From NCBI RefSeq assembly GCF_014303735.1, contig NZ_CP060296.1, positions 4,237,501-4,301,500 of the forward strand: a stretch of DNA of 64,000 nt, in the 5' to 3' direction. The translations under genes and the position numbers were made by a program. A model generated the notes under the pieces. The model saw nothing but the letters and a program-made list of their open reading frames with translations. It searched no databases and had not been told where the DNA came from. Position 1 is the stretch's first letter, and every line of letters starts with the position of its first letter. Below are positions 1-9,223 of this stretch, one piece after another. The stretch comes from Variovorax sp. PAMC28562. GTDB taxonomy: Bacteria > Pseudomonadota > Gammaproteobacteria > Burkholderiales > Burkholderiaceae_C.

Positions 1-141
1 GGCACCTTCATCGGTTTGTGCGTGCTGCTGTTGGCCGGCGTGCTCTTCTCGGCATGGCGCAGCCGCCATGGTGAGACGCCGGTGCCGGGTCTCGACCTGC
101 CCCAGCCACCGATCGACGCCACCCCGGCGGTCAACGAGTAA
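1..141 (+). CDS. 3' end of an unidentified membrane protein
   Basis: The window opens inside a reading frame that ends at TAA 139-141, leaving 46 residues. The visible part starts with a hydrophobic stretch (FIGLCVLLLAGVLF) that looks like the last transmembrane helix, followed by a positively charged SRH and a proline-rich hydrophilic tail. The tail would be cytoplasmic by the positive-inside rule. The rest lies outside the window, so I do not assign a family. It converges on the pirin gene, whose stop is at 184. Confidence 0.55.
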   Translation, partial: GTFIGLCVLLLAGVLFSAWRSRHGETPVPGLDLPQPPIDATPAVNE

Positions 142-183
142 GCAACGAACGATCGGCCCTGCGGGGTCGATCCGAGCCGACGA

Positions 184-1104
184 TCAAACCGGCGTGCTTT
201 TAACGTCCGGCTCCTGGGCCCCGAACGGGTGCCCCGGCAGCGGAATGAACTCCGTCTCCCCTGGCACATGGCCCATGCGCTGGGCGGACCAGTCGGCGCC
301 GGCCTGCAGGATTCGCTCCTTGCGGCTCGAGACGAAATTCCAGGTGATGTAGCGCGGCCCATCGAGCGGCTCGCCGCCGATCACCACGAGTTGCACATCG
401 GCCGATGCGTGCAGCATGGCTCCCGCACCTTCCTGAAGAAACGCCATCGTGTGCGCTGGCACGTGCGTGCCATCGACCGACACATCGCCGTCGACCGCAT
501 ACACAGCGAGCTCGGGTGCCAGCGCCGGCAGTACGAAACTCGCGCCGGCCTTCAACTGCACATCGAGGTAGACGGTCGGCGCATACGTCTTCACAGGCGA
601 CGTCTCGCCGAACGCGCTGCCGACGAGCACGCGCACCTTGGCGCCCTGCTCTTCGCACGATGGGATGTCCGCTGCAGCCGTATGCGCGAAATTGGGCTCG
701 GCCTCTTCATGCGCCAGCGGCAGGGCGGCCCATAGCTGCAAGCCGTGGTTGACGTAGGTGTCGCTCTTCCGTTGATCCGGCTTGCGCTCGGAGTGCACGA
801 TGCCGCGACCCGACGTCATCCAGTTGATGGCGCCGGGGCGAATTTCCTGCGTATTGCCGAGGCTGTCGCGATGCATCATCGCGCCCTCGAAAAGATAGGT
901 GACCGTGGCCAGGCCGATGTGCGGATGCGGCCGCACATCGTGCTCGCTGCCCGGTGTTTCGGTGGCAGGGCCGAAGTGATCGAAGAACACGAAAGGCCCG
1001 ACCGATCGGCGCTTGGCCGAGGGCAAAAGGCGGCGAACTTTAAAGCCGCCGCCGAGGTCTTTGTCGGCCGGTGTCAGCAGTTGAGGTGCAGTCATGGCCG
1101 ACAT
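184..1104 (-). CDS. Pirin family protein (long form)
   Basis: 306 residues with the pirin bicupin pattern. The N-terminal cupin carries the metal-site motif PHPHIGLATVTYLFEG and, further on, HRDSLG and SGRGIVHSER, which supply the His/His/His/Glu ligands. The C-terminal half (from about residue 190) is the second cupin. Pirins bind one Fe or other metal ion; some bacterial members oxidise quercetin and others regulate metabolic enzymes, so the substrate cannot be read from sequence. It is the last gene of a leftward four-gene run (pirin, DoxX, flavodoxin, this gene), 6 bp after the flavodoxin gene. The setting suggests a quinone or electrophile stress function, by inference. Confidence 0.88.
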   Translation of the reverse strand: MSAMTAPQLLTPADKDLGGGFKVRRLLPSAKRRSVGPFVFFDHFGPATETPGSEHDVRPHPHIGLATVTYLFEGAMMHRDSLGNTQEIRPGAINWMTSGRGIVHSERKPDQRKSDTYVNHGLQLWAALPLAHEEAEPNFAHTAAADIPSCEEQGAKVRVLVGSAFGETSPVKTYAPTVYLDVQLKAGASFVLPALAPELAVYAVDGDVSVDGTHVPAHTMAFLQEGAGAMLHASADVQLVVIGGEPLDGPRYITWNFVSSRKERILQAGADWSAQRMGHVPGETEFIPLPGHPFGAQEPDVKSTPV

Positions 1105-1110
1105 GTTGCA

Positions 1111-1674
1111 TCAGGCTTTTGCAGAAGCCCAGCGTGCGCTGGCCTTGGCCACGCGCTCGCCGAAAAGGCGTGCGGTGTCGAGGTCGCCCTGCTGCATTTC
1201 GGCCGGCGACGAATCCGATGGCGACTGCGCCATGGCGCCGCTGAAAGAACCGACGTAGTTGACATCGTTGCGTTGCGCCGCCTTGCTGTTGCTCGGCATG
1301 ATGGCCGTGCCGACCCAGAGACCGCCCTGCTGCATTGCCAGCGTGAAAAGGTAATGCAGCGTCGAGAGCTTGTCGCCGTTCATGGTGGCGCTGTTGGTGA
1401 AGCCGGCGAACATCTTGTCTTTCCAGGCTTGCGAGAACCATGGCTTGGACGAGGCGTCCGCGAACTTCTTGAACTGCCAGCTCACACTGCCCATGTAGGT
1501 CGGCGAGCCCATGACGATGGCATCGGCTGCTGCCAGGGTCTCCCAGCCGCCTTCAGGCAAGTTGCCGTCGGCATCGATCTGCACCAGCTCGGCGCCGGCG
1601 CCTTCCGCAACGGCTTGCGCCATGCGCAGGGTATGGCCGTAGCCGGAATGAAAAACGACTGCGATCTTGGACAT
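1111..1674 (-). CDS. Flavodoxin-fold NAD(P)H:quinone oxidoreductase-like protein
   Basis: 187 residues. The N-terminus (KIAVVFHSGYGHT) is the FMN phosphate-binding loop of flavodoxin/WrbA-type proteins. GSPTYMGSVSWQFKKF around residues 57-72 is the second FMN contact typical of this group. It probably carries FMN and reduces quinones by two electrons in the cytoplasm, avoiding semiquinones. It sits between a DoxX gene and a pirin gene in one leftward transcription unit. A flavodoxin/DoxX/pirin combination is often controlled by a divergent LysR regulator, as here. It could instead be an NADPH-dependent FMN reductase. The family is clear, the substrate is not. Confidence 0.85.
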   Translation of the reverse strand: MSKIAVVFHSGYGHTLRMAQAVAEGAGAELVQIDADGNLPEGGWETLAAADAIVMGSPTYMGSVSWQFKKFADASSKPWFSQAWKDKMFAGFTNSATMNGDKLSTLHYLFTLAMQQGGLWVGTAIMPSNSKAAQRNDVNYVGSFSGAMAQSPSDSSPAEMQQGDLDTARLFGERVAKASARWASAKA

Positions 1675-1722
1675 GTTGATTTTTTCGGAGATTGAGGTGT
1701 TGGGTGGAGTGGATGCAGCGAC

Positions 1723-2163
1723 TCAGCGCTTGTCGATGCTCAAACGGCCGGCACCGAAAGCAGCGAGCGCGAGCAGGCCGCCGGCAATGGCAATGTTCTT
1801 GTCGAAGTTGATCTTTGTGCCCATCACCTTGGCGACGTCCACAGCCCAGTACTTGTGGAAAGCCAGCGCAGCAGCCACGGTGAACACAGCCAGCACGATG
1901 GCGACGATGCGGGTTTTGAAGCCGAGCAGCAGCGCGATGCCGAAGCCAAGTTCCACGATGATCGCGATCACCGCGGCCACTTCGGGCAACGGCAGGCCAG
2001 CCGAGGTGATGTAACCGACGGTGCCTGCAAAACCCATGAGCTTGCCGATGCCTGCAGGAATGAACAGGTACGCAATCAGGATGCGGCCGACGAGCGCCAG
2101 AACGTCTTGCATCGAGGTGGTGGTGACGCCGGACGACGACATGGGTGCGGTGGTTGAGGCCAT
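1723..2163 (-). CDS. DoxX family membrane protein
   Basis: 146 residues with four predicted transmembrane helices (about residues 20-40, 60-80, 85-103 and 120-140) and the DoxX signature region RILIAYLFIPAGIGKLMGF near the N-terminus. DoxX proteins are small inner-membrane proteins linked to quinone metabolism and to resistance to redox or electrophile stress. A GGAG ribosome-binding site lies about 10 bases before the ATG. It is the second gene of the leftward run, between the short pirin and the flavodoxin. Confidence 0.88.
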   Translation of the reverse strand: MASTTAPMSSSGVTTTSMQDVLALVGRILIAYLFIPAGIGKLMGFAGTVGYITSAGLPLPEVAAVIAIIVELGFGIALLLGFKTRIVAIVLAVFTVAAALAFHKYWAVDVAKVMGTKINFDKNIAIAGGLLALAAFGAGRLSIDKR

Positions 2164-2222
2164 TGAAATACTCCTGAGTTGATAACGAAAAAAAGGGTCG
2201 TCTGCAGACGACCCGGTGGGGA

Positions 2223-2924
2223 CTAAGCGGCGAGGTCGAACACCAGCACTTCGGCATCCTTGCCGGCACCGAGTTCGATCTTCGACTCGCCTTCGATCAT
2301 CGCGGCGTCGCCGCCCGACAACTTCTGGCCGTTCACTTCGAGCTCGCCGCGCACCAGTTGCACGTAGCTCTTGCGCTTCGGGTCGAGCGCGAGGCTTGCC
2401 TTCTCGTCGCCGTCGATGAGACCTGCGAACAACCGCGCGTCGGCGTTCATGCTGACCGAGCCTTCGGCACCGTCCGGCGATGCGACCAGGCGCAGCTTGC
2501 CGCGCTTTTCAGCATCGTCGAACTTCTTCTGCTCGTAGCCTGGCGCCACGCCGCGCTCCTTGGGCTCGATCCAGATCTGCAGGAAGTGCGTGGTCTCGTC
2601 GGCCATGTGGTTGAACTCGCTGTGCTGGACGCCGCGCCCTGCGCTCATGCGTTGCACGTCGCCCGGCGGAATGGACTTGACGTTGCCCATGCTGTCTTTG
2701 TGAGCGAGTTCGCCCGACAGCACGTAGCTGATGATTTCCATGTCTTTGTGGCCGTGGGTGCCAAAGCCGCCACCCGCCGCCACGCGGTCTTCGTTGATGA
2801 CGCGCAGGTTGCCGAAACCCATGTGCGCCGGGTCGTAGTAGCCCGCAAAAGAAAAGCTGTGAAACGAACGCAGCCAGCCATGGTCTGCATAGCCGCGTTC
2901 CTGTGATTTCCTGACTGTCAACAT
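2223..2924 (-). CDS. Pirin family protein (YhaK-like, short form)
   Basis: 233 residues; first gene of the leftward run and divergent from the LysR gene at 3071. The N-terminal cupin is complete: SFHSFSFAGYYDP, then GFGTHGHKDMEIISYVLSGE and SAGRGVQHSEFNH, which supply three His and a Glu as metal ligands. The C-terminal half is a shorter second cupin. Members of this YhaK/pirin-like group respond to or remove reactive aromatic compounds. It is likely expressed from the 146-bp divergent region under LysR control. Confidence 0.88.
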   Translation of the reverse strand: MLTVRKSQERGYADHGWLRSFHSFSFAGYYDPAHMGFGNLRVINEDRVAAGGGFGTHGHKDMEIISYVLSGELAHKDSMGNVKSIPPGDVQRMSAGRGVQHSEFNHMADETTHFLQIWIEPKERGVAPGYEQKKFDDAEKRGKLRLVASPDGAEGSVSMNADARLFAGLIDGDEKASLALDPKRKSYVQLVRGELEVNGQKLSGGDAAMIEGESKIELGAGKDAEVLVFDLAA

Positions 2925-3043
2925 TTGGATTGCCTCTGCCCCTGTCGAGGAGCCTTGCTAACTGCCGCGCCGTATGCGCAGCGGATGGAAGTGACTTTAG
3001 GCCGGGTCGGCACTTGCAAAGGCATCCCGATTTGATGGCACCA

Positions 3044-3058
3044 TTCAAATTATTTGAA
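3044..3058. promoter_or_regulatory. 15-bp perfect palindrome, candidate LysR operator
   Basis: TTCAAATTATTTGAA reads the same on both strands and contains the T-N11-A core of LysR-type sites. It ends 12 bp before the LysR ATG at 3071 and about 120 bp upstream of the divergent pirin start. A position overlapping the regulator's own start region fits autorepression plus control of the pirin/DoxX operon. Confidence 0.6.
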
Positions 3059-3070
3059 CGATGATCGGCC

Positions 3071-4024
3071 ATGCCAACCCCTCGTGATGTCCTGACCCCC
3101 GACGCGTTGTCGATGCTGCAGACGGTGGTGAGCACCGGCAGTTTTGCCGGTGCAGCCCGCGCGCTGAACCTGGTGCCGAGCGCGCTCAGCTACCGCGTTC
3201 GGCAGATCGAAGACGCGCTCGACGTGCTTCTCTTCGACCGCAGCGCAAGGCAAGCCCGCCTCACCGAAGCAGGCACCGAGCTGCTGCGCGAAGCGGGCCG
3301 CATGCTGGCCGAGATCGATGCTGTCGCCAACCGCGTGAAGCGGGTCGCCACCGGCTGGGAACCGATGCTCACGGTGGCGATCGACAGCGTGATCCCGCGC
3401 GAACCGATCCTCGATCTCGCCTGCGCCTTCTATGCGATCGATCCACCCACGCGCCTGAAGCTGCGTGACGAAACGCTGCTCGGCACCATCGAGGCACTGA
3501 CGACGGGTGAGGCCGACCTGGCCATCGGCAGCGTGCTCGATGCGGCCAGCCTGGCCTTCACCGCGACCGGCATCCGCAGCCGCCCGATCGGCGAGTTGCG
3601 CTTCGTCTACGCCGTCGCGCCGCAGCATCCGCTGGCACGTCTCGAAGGCGTGCTGACCGACGAGGTGCTGCGACAGCATCGTGCGGTGGCCGCAGCGGAT
3701 TCGTCGCGCTCCGGGCCGACCATGACGGTCAACCTCGTCGGTGGGCAAGACGTGCTCACCGTCGGCTCGATGGCAGCCAAGCTCGCCGCCCAGCTGCATG
3801 GCCTCGGCGGCGGCTTTTTGCCCGAGCCGATGGCCCGCCCTTACATCGAGGCCGGCCATCTGGTCGAGCGTTCGACCTCGCGTGTGTTGCCTGTTGCGAC
3901 CATGCATTGCGCCTGGCGCGTGCCCAGCGCAGGCAAGCCCGGCCGCGCCCTCGAATGGTGGCTCGCGCAGTTCGACCACGAGGGAACTCGCAAGGCACTG
4001 CTCGGGTGGCACCGGGGCCGCTGA
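3071..4024 (+). CDS. LysR family transcriptional regulator
   Basis: 317 residues. The N-terminal winged helix-turn-helix spans about residues 8-67 (TVVSTGSFAGAARALNLVPSALSYRVRQIE, split here only by its hinge), followed by a linker helix and a two-lobed effector-binding domain from about residue 90 to 295. It is divergent from the pirin/DoxX/flavodoxin operon and has a palindrome in its promoter, so that operon is its likely target. The effector is unknown; quinones or other electrophiles are a reasonable guess from the neighbouring genes. Confidence 0.9.
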   Translation: MPTPRDVLTPDALSMLQTVVSTGSFAGAARALNLVPSALSYRVRQIEDALDVLLFDRSARQARLTEAGTELLREAGRMLAEIDAVANRVKRVATGWEPMLTVAIDSVIPREPILDLACAFYAIDPPTRLKLRDETLLGTIEALTTGEADLAIGSVLDAASLAFTATGIRSRPIGELRFVYAVAPQHPLARLEGVLTDEVLRQHRAVAAADSSRSGPTMTVNLVGGQDVLTVGSMAAKLAAQLHGLGGGFLPEPMARPYIEAGHLVERSTSRVLPVATMHCAWRVPSAGKPGRALEWWLAQFDHEGTRKALLGWHRGR

Positions 4025-4084
4025 AGCCGATGTAGAGTGCAAGCCGACTGTCATTCATCCCGTCAAAAAAAAGAGAGACCCGCC

Positions 4085-5218
4085 ATGACCAAAAGCCCGC
4101 CTGCCAAGCGCCATCGAAGCGCCATCTCCCCGGCCCTCAAAGCCACTGCAACTTCGGCTTCGACCTCGACGTCGACTGCGAAGCCGAAGATGGCCGAGCG
4201 CCATTACGCCGTCATCGGCGCCGGCATCGCGGGCATTGCCGCCGCGCGCACGCTGGTGCAGGCCGGTCACCGCGTCACGGTGTTCGAGCGCGAGTCGCAG
4301 GTCGGCGGCCGCATGGCGAGCGACAAGACGCAGTTCGGCCGTTTCGACACCGGCGCGCAGTACTTCACCGTGCGCGATCCGCGCTTCGCCGCCGCCATCG
4401 AAACTGCGCCAGGCTTGTGCAAGCGATGGAGCGCCAATGCCGTGCGCGTGCTGGATGCCCATGGTCTCGTCGCTGAAGCCGCGCTGCCGTCGCGGGAGCC
4501 GCATTGGGTGGCGCAGCCGGGCATGGATGCGCTGGTCGCGCAATGGGCTGTGCCGCTGGGCAGCAGCGTCGTCACCGACACGCACGTCGTGCAGATCGAG
4601 CGCGACACCATCGACGGCAAGCGCTGGCAATTGCGCACCGCCGGCGCCGACGATTCGGTGCATGTGTATTCGGGCTTCGATGCGGTGTTGCTCGCCGTGC
4701 CACCGTCACGCGCACGGCAGTTGCTCAGTGCGCATTCACCCACGATGACGCAGAAGATCGAGAAGGTCCGCATCGCGCCATGCTGGACCTTGATGATCGC
4801 GTTTCCGCAGGCCAACCAGGCCAACATGTCGCACCTCGGTCCGCAGTGGAACGCGGCGCGCAGCACGCACCATCGCGTGGCCTGGCTCACGCGCGAATCG
4901 TCCAAGCCGGGACGCGAGCGTGTCGAGCGCTGGACCTTGCAAGCCAGCGCTCCGTGGTCGCAAGAACATCTGCGCGACGACAGCGCCCGCATCGAGGCCA
5001 AGCTGCTTCGCGCCTTCTCCGAGATCACCGGCATCCGGGCCGAACCTTCGTTCGCGAAGACCCGTTGCTGGGCCGAAGCGCAGACCCAAGTGCCGGTCGG
5101 CAAGTCGCACCTGTGGGACGCGAAAGCCCGCATCGGCATCGCTGGCGACTGGTGCATGGGTCATCGGGTCGAAGACGCTTTTCTGTCCGGACTCTCGCTC
5201 GCTCTCGCCGCACTGTGA
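4085..5218 (+). CDS. Renalase-like FAD/NAD(P)-dependent oxidoreductase
   Basis: 377 residues from the ATG at 4085, which follows a purine-rich AAAGAGAG stretch. An in-frame upstream start at 4037 gives an unlikely extension. After a 35-residue Ser/Thr/Ala-rich leader the Rossmann dinucleotide motif [15 protein letters not shown] and [13 protein letters not shown] bind FAD. The C-terminal [20 protein letters not shown] is the second FAD contact and is typical of the renalase/amine-oxidase-like group. The natural substrate is unknown. The last codons overlap the GTG start of gluQ, so the two are probably translationally coupled. Confidence 0.85.
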   Translation: MTKSPPAKRHRSAISPALKATATSASTSTSTAKPKMAERHYAVIGAGIAGIAAARTLVQAGHRVTVFERESQVGGRMASDKTQFGRFDTGAQYFTVRDPRFAAAIETAPGLCKRWSANAVRVLDAHGLVAEAALPSREPHWVAQPGMDALVAQWAVPLGSSVVTDTHVVQIERDTIDGKRWQLRTAGADDSVHVYSGFDAVLLAVPPSRARQLLSAHSPTMTQKIEKVRIAPCWTLMIAFPQANQANMSHLGPQWNAARSTHHRVAWLTRESSKPGRERVERWTLQASAPWSQEHLRDDSARIEAKLLRAFSEITGIRAEPSFAKTRCWAEAQTQVPVGKSHLWDAKARIGIAGDWCMGHRVEDAFLSGLSLALAAL

Positions 5219-6144
5219 CCGCATCGGGGCGCGCTGTCCGCACCGGGCGGTTCGCCCCCTCGCCCACCGGCCCGCTGCACGCGGGCTCGCTGGTCGCCGC
5301 GCTGGCAAGCTGGCTCGATGCGCGTGCGCAAGGCAGTCGTTGGCTGGTGCGCATGGAAAACGGCGACACAGAGCGCTGCCTGCCCGGTGTAGGTGAAAGC
5401 ATCCTCGAACAGTTGGCCGCATGTGCGCTCGTGTCCGATGAGCCGCCGGTTTGGCAGACGCAACGCCTGCCGGCTTACCAACAGGCTTTCGATCGATTGG
5501 TGGCCGCCGGCCTTGCCTACCCCTGCGCCTGCTCTCGCGCCGAGATCGATGCCGCACTCGCGCAGCAAGGTGTGCCGCACACGCGCCATGGCGAGCGCGT
5601 GTACCCGGGCACCTGTCGCAACGGACTGCATGGCAAGCCGGCGCATGCCTGGCGCTTTGCCACGGCGCGATTCGAAGCCGCGCACCCGACCGAGGGCGTC
5701 ACCTGGATCGACCGCCGGCTCGGCCCGCAATGGCAAGACGTGGCGCAGGAGGTCGGCGACTTCGTACTGCGCCGCGCCGACGGACCGTGGGCCTATCAAC
5801 TGCGCGTGGTGGTCGACGATGCCGAACAGCATGTCACCGACGTCGTGCGCGGCGAAGACCTGACCGACAACACCGCGCGCCAGCTATTGCTGCAGCGCGC
5901 ACTGGGCCTGCCAACACCTCGCTATCTGCACACGCCGCTGGTGCTCGGTGCCGACGGCGAGAAACTGTCGAAGCAGACAGGCGCGGCTTCGTTCGACACC
6001 CGCACGCCGCAAGCCGCGCTGGCCGAGCTCGACAAGGCGGCGCGAGTTCTCGGCCTGCCCCCCGCACAACAAGCGATATCGCCGTCCGACGCGCTCACAT
6101 CATGGGTTCCGCAATGGGCCGTTCTCTACAATCCGCCGCCGTGA
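5215..6144 (+). CDS. gluQ: Glutamyl-Q tRNA(Asp) synthetase
   Basis: 309 residues from a GTG start that overlaps the stop of the preceding flavoprotein (GTGA). It is a truncated GluRS catalytic domain. It has the HIGH-like [12 protein letters not shown] at the N-terminus, a zinc-binding Cys set (PCACS and YPGTC) and the KMSKS-like EKLSKQ, with no anticodon-binding domain. GluQRS activates glutamate and attaches it to queuosine 34 of tRNA(Asp) in the cytoplasm. The TrmB-GNAT gene starts on its stop codon (TGATG), so two tRNA-modification genes are coupled. Confidence 0.93.
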   Translation: MTASGRAVRTGRFAPSPTGPLHAGSLVAALASWLDARAQGSRWLVRMENGDTERCLPGVGESILEQLAACALVSDEPPVWQTQRLPAYQQAFDRLVAAGLAYPCACSRAEIDAALAQQGVPHTRHGERVYPGTCRNGLHGKPAHAWRFATARFEAAHPTEGVTWIDRRLGPQWQDVAQEVGDFVLRRADGPWAYQLRVVVDDAEQHVTDVVRGEDLTDNTARQLLLQRALGLPTPRYLHTPLVLGADGEKLSKQTGAASFDTRTPQAALAELDKAARVLGLPPAQQAISPSDALTSWVPQWAVLYNPPP

Positions 6145-7445
6145 TGACCCAACTGCCTGACACCCCCCAAGACCCCAAAGACCCCAAAGACCCGACGCCA
6201 TCCTCGGACCCGACCCATCCGTTGCACCGTCGCCTGAAAAGCTTCGTGCGCCGCGCCGGCCGCACCACTGACGGCCAGGCGCGCGCCTTTACCGAACTGG
6301 GTCCGCTGTACCTGCTGCCGTACAGCGAAGAGTCGATCGACCTCGCCACCGTGTTCGGCCGCGCGGCGCCGACCGTGCTCGAGATCGGCTTCGGCATGGG
6401 TGAAGCCACCGCATCCATCGCCGCGCTCATGCCCGACACCAACTTCCTGTGCTGCGAAGTGCACGAGCCCGGCGTCGGCGCCCTGCTCAAGCGCATCGGC
6501 GAACAGCAACTGACCAACATCCGCATCTGCGCCCACGACGCGGTCGAGGTGCTCGACCACATGCTGCAGCCCGACACGCTCGACGGCGTGCATGTGTTCT
6601 TCCCGGACCCGTGGCACAAGAAGCGCCACAACAAGCGGCGCCTGCTGCAGTCGCCCTTCGTCGCCAAGCTGGCCGCGCACCTCAAGCCCGGCGGCTACCT
6701 GCATTGCGCGACCGACTGGCAGCCGTATGCCGAGCAGATCCTCGAAGTGCTCGCGCACGAACCGCTGCTGCGCAATACGGCGGTCGATGCCAGTGGCTAT
6801 GCCCCCAAGCCCGCTTACCGCCCGCTCACCAAGTTCGAGAACCGCGGCATCAAGCTGGGGCATGGCGTGTGGGACGTGGTGTTCGAACGTAGGGCGGAAA
6901 CGCATCAGCGGCCACCCATCGTGCTGCGCAAGGCGACCGCTTCTGACGCCGCACTTATTGCCGACATCCACACCCGCAGCCGGGCGACCACCTACCGCGG
7001 CATGCTTTCCGATGCCTACCTCGACAACGAGATGGCAGCCGAAAGCCTGGCGCTCTGGCAGTCGCGCGCAGACGAACTCAGGGCCAACACCGGCAACGTG
7101 CTGATCGCCGAACGCAACGGTCAGCCGATGGCCTTCGTCCGCGTGCTGGCGCCCGACGACACCGGCGGCGCCTACCTCGACAACCTGCACGCGATGCCCG
7201 ACCAAAAGGGCTCCGGCGCCGGCACTGCCCTGCTCGCAGCCGCGGCAGAGTGGGCGAAAGAACGCGGCGCCACTCACCTGCACCTGCGCGTGCTGGACGA
7301 CAACGCGGCCTCCATCGGTTTCTATGAATCACGCGGCTGGCAACTCACCGATCGCATCAAGGACATCATGGGCGGCCAGGAAGTGACGGCACGGATCTAT
7401 GCGTTGAGGCTGGACGTTCGTCGCACCTTCATCGCAAGCGCATAG
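6144..7445 (+). CDS. trmB: TrmB tRNA (m7G46) methyltransferase fused to a GNAT acetyltransferase
   Basis: 433 residues. Residues 1-250 are a complete TrmB. After an Asp/Pro-rich leader with a short DPK repeat come the SAM site [24 protein letters not shown] and the C-terminal [16 protein letters not shown]. It makes 7-methylguanosine at tRNA position 46. From about residue 257 the frame continues into a GNAT fold ([53 protein letters not shown]) with the acetyl-CoA pyrophosphate loop. Stand-alone TrmB normally ends near residue 250. An out-of-frame TAG lies exactly there (6890-6892), so the fusion could reflect a recent frameshift or a base error. The 3' end overlaps the convergent AraC gene by 49 bp. 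Confidence 0.85.
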   Translation: MTQLPDTPQDPKDPKDPTPSSDPTHPLHRRLKSFVRRAGRTTDGQARAFTELGPLYLLPYSEESIDLATVFGRAAPTVLEIGFGMGEATASIAALMPDTNFLCCEVHEPGVGALLKRIGEQQLTNIRICAHDAVEVLDHMLQPDTLDGVHVFFPDPWHKKRHNKRRLLQSPFVAKLAAHLKPGGYLHCATDWQPYAEQILEVLAHEPLLRNTAVDASGYAPKPAYRPLTKFENRGIKLGHGVWDVVFERRAETHQRPPIVLRKATASDAALIADIHTRSRATTYRGMLSDAYLDNEMAAESLALWQSRADELRANTGNVLIAERNGQPMAFVRVLAPDDTGGAYLDNLHAMPDQKGSGAGTALLAAAAEWAKERGATHLHLRVLDDNAASIGFYESRGWQLTDRIKDIMGGQEVTARIYALRLDVRRTFIASA

Positions 7446-8347
7446 CGTCGCGGCGCATGCCCGACGTGTCGCGTAAATGCTGTGCTGAAGGTGCTCGCCG
7501 AGCTGTAGCCGACGCGTTCCGCCACCTCGACCATCTTGCCCTCACCGCGACGCAGCAGGTCCTTGGCAAGCGCCATACGCCAGTCGAGAAGGTATTGCAT
7601 CGGCGGCACGCCCACCGCGCGACTGAATCGCTCGAAGAAGGCCGAGCGCGAGAGTGCTGCTTCTTTCGCCAACTCGGCGACCGTCCATGGCCGGCTCGGC
7701 GTTTCGTGCATCTGACGTATCGCGGCCGCAAGTCTCGTGTCGGCAAGGCCTTGCAGAAGGCCGGGCGATGCAGTGCTCGCATCGGTTGACCGGAGCGCCT
7801 CCATCAGCAAGACCTCAAGCAGGCGCGCGATGATGACGCCGCGCGCCGGCCGTTGCTGTCGCGACTCCTCGGCGAGCAGTTTCACAATCGTGGCCAGCCG
7901 CGCCTCGCCATGCACATGAACAAGCACCGGCAGCAACGAGACGAGCAACGCCGCGTCGGGTGAACCGAAGACGAAATAGCCGCCCAGCAATCGCACATCG
8001 GCCGGACCTTTCTGCCTGCCGAAGCGCTTGTCGCCCAGGTCAGAGAACGGTGAAGTTGAGGACGAGTGCAACGAAATGGCCTCACGCCTTTTCGTGCTCG
8101 TCCTTTGCGTCAGGCTCGACGCGGTGAAGCCGGGGTTCGCAGGCATCAAGACGAAGTCGCCTTCCTCAATCGTGAGGGGCGCTTGACCATCGAACGCGAG
8201 GCGGCACGACCCTTCCAGCACCGCGCAGAAGAACGGATGTCCAGCAAACGGCTGGCGGGCGCTCCAGCGACCCGCACCTGTGACGACCTTGGAGAAGGCG
8301 GCGCCCGGCTGGAGCATGCCGACGACCTCGGAGAGCGGATCTACCAT
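7397..8347 (-). CDS. AraC family regulator with N-terminal cupin domain
   Basis: 316 residues. The N-terminal half is a cupin_6-type effector domain ([31 protein letters not shown]). The C-terminal 100 residues hold two helix-turn-helix units ([21 protein letters not shown] and [17 protein letters not shown], the second recognisable as the AraC signature). It is divergent from the SDR gene at 8440, its most likely target. The last 49 bp are antiparallel to the end of the TrmB-GNAT gene, which is unusual and may mean one of the two C-termini is extended. Confidence 0.88.
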   Translation of the reverse strand: MVDPLSEVVGMLQPGAAFSKVVTGAGRWSARQPFAGHPFFCAVLEGSCRLAFDGQAPLTIEEGDFVLMPANPGFTASSLTQRTSTKRREAISLHSSSTSPFSDLGDKRFGRQKGPADVRLLGGYFVFGSPDAALLVSLLPVLVHVHGEARLATIVKLLAEESRQQRPARGVIIARLLEVLLMEALRSTDASTASPGLLQGLADTRLAAAIRQMHETPSRPWTVAELAKEAALSRSAFFERFSRAVGVPPMQYLLDWRMALAKDLLRRGEGKMVEVAERVGYSSASTFSTAFTRHVGHAPRRYALAMKVRRTSSLNA

Positions 8348-8373
8348 GTCTGGACTCCTGCAAACTAAACGTG

Positions 8374-8390
8374 GACTATAGACAGTAGTC
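8374..8390. promoter_or_regulatory. Inverted repeat between AraC and SDR genes
   Basis: GACTA-N7-TAGTC (17 bp) sits 27 bp upstream of the AraC start and about 50 bp upstream of the SDR start. The position suits an operator for the divergent pair. AraC proteins usually prefer direct repeats, so the assignment to this regulator is tentative. Confidence 0.4.
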
Positions 8391-8439
8391 AGTCCGGTCC
8401 CGCGGCCCTAACCTGTGGTTTTGCACCAAAGAAAACCTC

Positions 8440-9210
8440 ATGAGAACCATATTGATCACCGGCTGCTCTTCAGGCTTCGGCCTCGAAACCGCGCGCTACT
8501 TCCTCGAGCGAGACTGGAAGGTGATCGCGACCATGCGCACGCCGCAGCAAGACCTACTGCCCAACTCCGATCGCCTGCGCGTGCTGGCGCTCGATGTCAC
8601 CAAGGCCGAAAGCATTCGCGAGACCATCGAAGCCGCAGGGTCGATCGACGTGCTGGTCAACAACGCGGGCATCGGCGTTCTGGGCGCCTTCGAAGCCACG
8701 CCGATGCAGACCGTGCGCGAGGTATTTGAGACGAACACCTTCGGGCTCATGGCGATGACGCAAGCGGTGCTGCCTCAGTTTCGGCAGCGTAAGGCCGGTG
8801 TGGTCGTCAACGTCACTTCGGCCGTCACGATCACCCCGTACACGCTACTCGCCGCCTACACGGCGAGCAAGGCGGCGGTCGAAGCTTTCACCGAATGTCT
8901 TGCGCTGGAACTCGCCGGATTCGGCGTGCGCGTCAGCCTGGTCGAACCGGGCATGGGCCCGAGCACGCAGTTTGGCGCGAACGCGAGGAAGCGCATGGAC
9001 GGACTGATTCCTGAAGCCTATGCAAGCCTTGCCGAAAGCGTGTTCGCCGGGATGTCCAAGGCGTCCGCCGTCACTCATGCGATCGATGTGGCGCAGGCGG
9101 TGTGGCGCGCCGCGAACGATGCATCGAGTCCGTTGCGCATCCCGGCGGGCTCCGATGCCGTGGCGCTGGCTGCAGAGGTCGATAGCCGTCGTGGAAAAAT
9201 GGCGGAATGA
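8440..9210 (+). CDS. SDR family NAD(P)-dependent oxidoreductase
   Basis: 256 residues, the usual length of classical short-chain dehydrogenases. The cofactor glycine motif TGCSSGFG is at residues 7-14, NNAGIG around residue 76, the catalytic Ser in VTSAV, and the YTASK active-site Tyr/Lys around residues 145-149. It reduces or oxidises a carbonyl/alcohol substrate that cannot be named from sequence. It is divergent from the AraC regulator, and the GNAT gene follows 13 bp downstream. Confidence 0.9.
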   Translation: MRTILITGCSSGFGLETARYFLERDWKVIATMRTPQQDLLPNSDRLRVLALDVTKAESIRETIEAAGSIDVLVNNAGIGVLGAFEATPMQTVREVFETNTFGLMAMTQAVLPQFRQRKAGVVVNVTSAVTITPYTLLAAYTASKAAVEAFTECLALELAGFGVRVSLVEPGMGPSTQFGANARKRMDGLIPEAYASLAESVFAGMSKASAVTHAIDVAQAVWRAANDASSPLRIPAGSDAVALAAEVDSRRGKMAE

Positions 9211-9223
9211 GCATTGCATCGCC

